Below are positions 5,644-7,420 of a stretch of 7,420 nt of DNA, piece after piece. A program made the position numbers and the translations under genes. The stretch is from an uncultured Clostridia bacterium (lineage in GTDB: Bacteria; Bacillota; Clostridia; Lachnospirales; Lachnospiraceae): positions 1 to 7,420 of the forward strand of contig CAMORF010000107.1 of assembly GCA_946623485.1 (NCBI GenBank). Direction: 5' to 3'. How positions within the stretch are numbered: the stretch's first letter is position 1; each line of letters starts with the position of its first letter. The notes beneath the pieces were generated by a model that was not told the origin of the DNA, did no database searches, and saw only the letters and a program-made list of their open reading frames with translations.

Positions 5644-5670
5644 CCGCCTGTTCTGAAGCAGGCGGTTTTT
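5644..5670 (+). terminator. Rho-independent terminator of the thioesterase-cvfB unit
   Basis: Stem CCGCCTG / CAGGCGG (5644-5650, 5659-5665) with an 8-nt loop, followed by five Ts. It lies 182 bases after the cvfB stop, so the transcript would carry an unusually long 3' tail containing stem-loop copy A and the 20-bp duplication. A second small hairpin (ATTGCCT / AGGCAAT, 5671-5690) follows directly. Confidence 0.85.
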
Positions 5671-5754
5671 ATTGCCTGCATATAGGCAATAGCACCAATT
5701 TCGTTGTGACGTTTTCGTGAATAATAGCCAAATAAGGGAAATTGCGAAAAAAAC

Positions 5755-5782
5755 TTGCTTTCTATTTGGGGCGTGCTATATT
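5755..5782 (+). promoter_or_regulatory. Promoter of the 78-aa gene
   Basis: TTGCTT (5755-5760), a 16-base spacer and TATATT (5777-5782) preceded by TGC, an extended -10 arrangement. The leader is about 65 nt and contains a small hairpin (CCCCG 5820-5824, CGGGG 5832-5836) that ends 4 bases before the ribosome binding site. Confidence 0.75.
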
Positions 5783-5855
5783 GGGGGCGTAAAGAGAAAA
5801 GAGATTCAGATCCAGAAAGCCCCGGAAGACGCGGGGTGGAAAGGAGAGTATATTT

Positions 5856-6092
5856 ATGAAGTTACAGAATGTAAAGGATCCGGAAAAGCTGTTTCGTGTG
5901 ATTGATTCCTGCCAGGGCAAGATCGAACTGGTGACAGGGGAAGGCGACAGGCTGAATCTGAAGAGCAAACTCAGCCAGTACCTTTCTCTGGCGAACATCT
6001 TCTCAGTCAAAGAGGAAATCCCGGAGCTTGAGCTGGTCGCGTATGACCCCGGTGATGTAAAGAAGCTGATCGATTTTATGATCAACGAGTGA
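5856..6092 (+). CDS. Small protein of unknown function, 78 aa
   Basis: Signals are strong: an extended -10 promoter, AAGGAG 9 bases before the ATG, and an intrinsic terminator right after the stop. The product starts MKLQNVKDPEKLFRVIDSC, continues with GKIELVTGEGDRLNLKSKL (about 21-39), then SQYLSLANIFS, and ends in an acidic segment, PELELVAYDPGDVKKLIDFM (about 56-75). It is soluble with a mixed alpha/beta pattern, with no signal peptide, membrane segment or metal motif. It resembles short conserved proteins I associate with Lachnospiraceae genomes, but I cannot name a family or a function. As a free-standing unit with a strong SD it is probably well expressed. Confidence 0.85.
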   Translation: MKLQNVKDPEKLFRVIDSCQGKIELVTGEGDRLNLKSKLSQYLSLANIFSVKEEIPELELVAYDPGDVKKLIDFMINE

Positions 6093-6118
6093 TTTTCATC
6101 GATCTTAATCCTTGTCTG

Positions 6119-6158
6119 AAAAGCGCTTTCGGTATTTTCCGGAGGCGCTTTTCGTGTT
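6119..6158 (+). terminator. Rho-independent terminator after the 78-aa gene
   Basis: A 14-bp stem (6119-6132 with 6139-6152, including two G-T pairs) begins AAAAGCGC and ends GCGCTTTT around a TATTTT loop, followed by CGTGTT. It lies 26 bases after the stop codon. It separates this gene from the protease gene, so the latter depends on read-through or on a nearby promoter; TAAAAT at 6158-6163 is a possible -10, but no good -35 is seen. Confidence 0.82.
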
Positions 6159-6183
6159 AAAATGACATAGGAGGTGTGAAGCG

Positions 6184-7152
6184 ATGCAAAATAGAAGCAG
6201 ATTAGCCGGGACACAGTATCTGGCCATGATGGCAGTATGGATTATTACAGGCCTTCTGATCAGTGTGGCAAAGCTGGACCGCTTTTTGAATTTTTACAGC
6301 AGCCAGGCACTGGTGGAACTCGAACTGCTGGTTCCTGCCATCGTGATCCTGTTCATGGACCGGTTTGAGGTGATGCGCGGTACGCGGATGAAGTTCATCG
6401 GGATCCGTGTCATCCTCTGGACATTGCTGCTGTCCATGATCCTCCTTCCGATCACGAATTTTCTGAACCTGGTAAGCCAGCTGGTGGTTCCGAATGACAT
6501 TGTTGTACGCATCGAACATTATTCCGTCCTGACCGGGACGCTTGTATGGGACAAGCCGATCTGGCTCAATCTGCTGTATATGGCAGTGCTCCCGGCGGTC
6601 GTGGAGGAATTCCTGTTCCGCGGCGTTTTGTTCCAGGCATTCCGCAGCTGCGGTCTGTTTAAGACTGCAGTGATGACAGCTCTGATGTTTGCCCTCGCCC
6701 ACGGGAACCTGAACCAGTTTCTGTACGCATTTGCCATCGGGCTATTCCTTGCCTATCTGGTGGAAGCGTCCGGATCTGTCTACGCTTCCATGCTGGCCCA
6801 TATGTGCCTGAACAGCGTAACGGTTATCCTGGCTTACCTGGAGCGGCGGCTGCCGGAAAACATGGCAAGCGTTCTGGTTGAGGCAGAGAATACATCCGTC
6901 CGCGATCTGAGCCTGGTCTACTGGATCATATACGGAATCATTGCTGTCGCATGCATCATTCTCGCTATCATCGTAGTGCGCAAAATAGCGAAAACGGCCG
7001 AGCGGGACCTGATTTATCAGGAAGCCAGGAAAGGACATGGCCGGCTGAAGGGAAAGGAAGGCCGGATTTTTTCCGTGGAACTTCTGATCGGACTGCTGAT
7101 CCCGACCGTATATATTGCATTCATGCTGCTGATGGGACTGATCCGGACGTAA
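6184..7152 (+). CDS. CPBP-family intramembrane metalloprotease
   Basis: A 322-residue polytopic membrane protein of the CPBP (CAAX protease and bacteriocin-processing, formerly Abi) family. Three family motifs are intact: EEFLFR (E141, E142, R146), FALAH (F169 to H173) and HMCLN (H206 to N210), the predicted glutamate/histidine metal-site residues within the membrane. About eight to nine hydrophobic segments can be seen, including about 12-29, 44-58, 72-95, 128-150, 160-173, 180-197, 243-266 and 298-318, with a basic cytoplasmic-looking stretch at about 266-293. The ATG is fixed by GGAGGTG 7 bases upstream. Substrate is unknown: members serve in prenyl-protein processing, bacteriocin self-immunity or membrane stress signalling, and no bacteriocin gene is nearby. 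Its stop codon overlaps the first of two 79-bp direct repeats. Confidence 0.94.
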   Translation: MQNRSRLAGTQYLAMMAVWIITGLLISVAKLDRFLNFYSSQALVELELLVPAIVILFMDRFEVMRGTRMKFIGIRVILWTLLLSMILLPITNFLNLVSQLVVPNDIVVRIEHYSVLTGTLVWDKPIWLNLLYMAVLPAVVEEFLFRGVLFQAFRSCGLFKTAVMTALMFALAHGNLNQFLYAFAIGLFLAYLVEASGSVYASMLAHMCLNSVTVILAYLERRLPENMASVLVEAENTSVRDLSLVYWIIYGIIAVACIILAIIVVRKIAKTAERDLIYQEARKGHGRLKGKEGRIFSVELLIGLLIPTVYIAFMLLMGLIRT

Positions 7153-7227
7153 GGATCTGTTCAGAAATAACAGATGATCTTGCTTGTCTTCTCATCCGAT
7201 CGCACAGTTCAATAATCAATCATACAG
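7149..7227 (+). repeat. 79-bp direct repeat, copy 1 (contains stem-loop copy B)
   Basis: Aligns without gaps to 7338-7416 (offset 189) with eight mismatches by eye, about 90% identity. It begins at GTAAGGATC, so it includes the protease stop codon TAA (7150-7152). It contains a perfect hairpin ATCTGTT / AACAGAT (7155-7161, 7169-7175) and the overlapping stem-loop GATGA / TCATC (7173-7177, 7192-7196) around TCTTGCTTGTCTTC. Confidence 0.92.
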
Positions 7228-7337
7228 GTAATCGGAAAGGACTGGCAAGGAGCTGCCAGGCTGACAGCCCCGCCGGAGAGAGCCGGGAGAGCGTATGGAA
7301 CGACGCAGCCCCGGCTCTCCCCGGCGGGGCTGACTGT
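7228..7337 (+). other. GC-rich double-hairpin segment, possible structured RNA
   Basis: Between the two 79-bp repeats. Hairpin 1 is CTGGCA / TGCCAG (7242-7247, 7254-7259). Hairpin 2 has 23-base arms (7265-7287 and 7310-7332) with a single mismatch; its outer arm starts CAGCCCCGCCGG, and the 22-nt loop can form an inner GCGT / ACGC stem (7291-7294, 7303-7306). No T-tract follows, so this is not a normal terminator. No promoter is evident. Composition is sharply GC-rich against AT-rich flanks. A transcribed structured RNA or a small non-autonomous repetitive element are both possible. Confidence 0.55.
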
Positions 7338-7416
7338 GTAAGGATCGGTTCAGAAATAACGGATGATCTTGCTTGTCTTTTCATCCGATAGCACAGCTCA
7401 AAAATCAATCACATAG
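7338..7416 (+). repeat. 79-bp direct repeat, copy 2 (contains stem-loop copy C)
   Basis: Second copy of the repeat at 7149-7227. Here the stem-loop CGGATGA / TCATCCG (7360-7366, 7381-7387) around TCTTGCTTGTCTTT is a perfect 7-bp stem, whereas the upstream hairpin (ATCGGTT 7344-7350 with AACGGAT 7358-7364) has an internal G-G mismatch. The window ends four bases later. Confidence 0.92.
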
Positions 7417-7420
7417 CCCG

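Noticed and set aside
6184..7152. CPBP protease as part of a bacteriocin immunity or abortive-infection system
   Set aside because: The family has such members, but no bacteriocin precursor, ABC exporter or toxin gene lies in the window, so a specific role is unsupported.
7228..7337. Integron attC site or transposon with terminal inverted repeats
   Set aside because: No attC core-site motifs, no transposase or integrase, and the flanking 79-bp copies are direct rather than inverted and far too long to be target-site duplications.
6951..7391. Rightward 146-codon frame running from the protease gene through the 79-bp repeats
   Set aside because: Its first half overlaps the protease in another frame, and its repeated segment (SEITDDLACL) is only the direct repeat translated. 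No SD.

Overview
The window looks like an ordinary chromosomal stretch from a Clostridia bacterium, most likely a Lachnospiraceae relative. This rests on several things: GC near 50%, strong AAGGAG-type ribosome binding sites, a CUG-anticodon glutamine tRNA without an encoded CCA, a CvfB-type S1 protein, a stand-alone acyl-ACP thioesterase and a CPBP membrane protease. The taxonomic call is inference; no rRNA or marker gene is present.

Layout. Bases 66-98 are a terminator serving the leftward nicotinate phosphoribosyltransferase gene (pncB, 150-1619), whose leader carries a -10 box and a tandem GGTCAAAAA repeat. Diverging from it is a promoter, a tRNA-Gln(CUG) gene (1877-1948) and a textbook terminator. 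Bases 1985-2329 hold no convincing gene; they contain six copies of a 33-bp purine-rich repeat followed by three hairpins. A leftward XRE-type regulator with a repetitive coiled-coil tail (2330-2860) diverges from a helical protein of unknown function (3139-3660), with an AT-rich dyad between them.

A 34-bp repeat (three full copies) separates that gene from a two-gene rightward unit, acyl-ACP thioesterase (3883-4614) and cvfB (4640-5461). Its 3' region carries a hairpin with a conserved TTGCTTGTCTT loop, a 20-bp duplication and a terminator. A small gene (5856-6092, 78 aa, unknown function) has its own promoter and terminator, and is followed by a CPBP-family intramembrane protease (6184-7152). 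The last 270 bases hold two roughly 90%-identical 79-bp direct repeats flanking a GC-rich double-hairpin segment.

How it fits together. The genes appear to be mostly independent housekeeping or small regulatory units: NAD salvage, glutamine decoding, acyl-chain release, RNA-binding regulation and a membrane protease. I see no defence system, biosynthetic cluster, CRISPR array or transposase. The unexplained part lies between genes: four different tandem or dispersed repeats in 7.4 kb. The most notable is a stem-loop occurring three times (5529-5553, 7171-7198, 7360-7387) in which the loop is nearly invariant while the stem arms change together, as expected for a structured RNA or DNA element.
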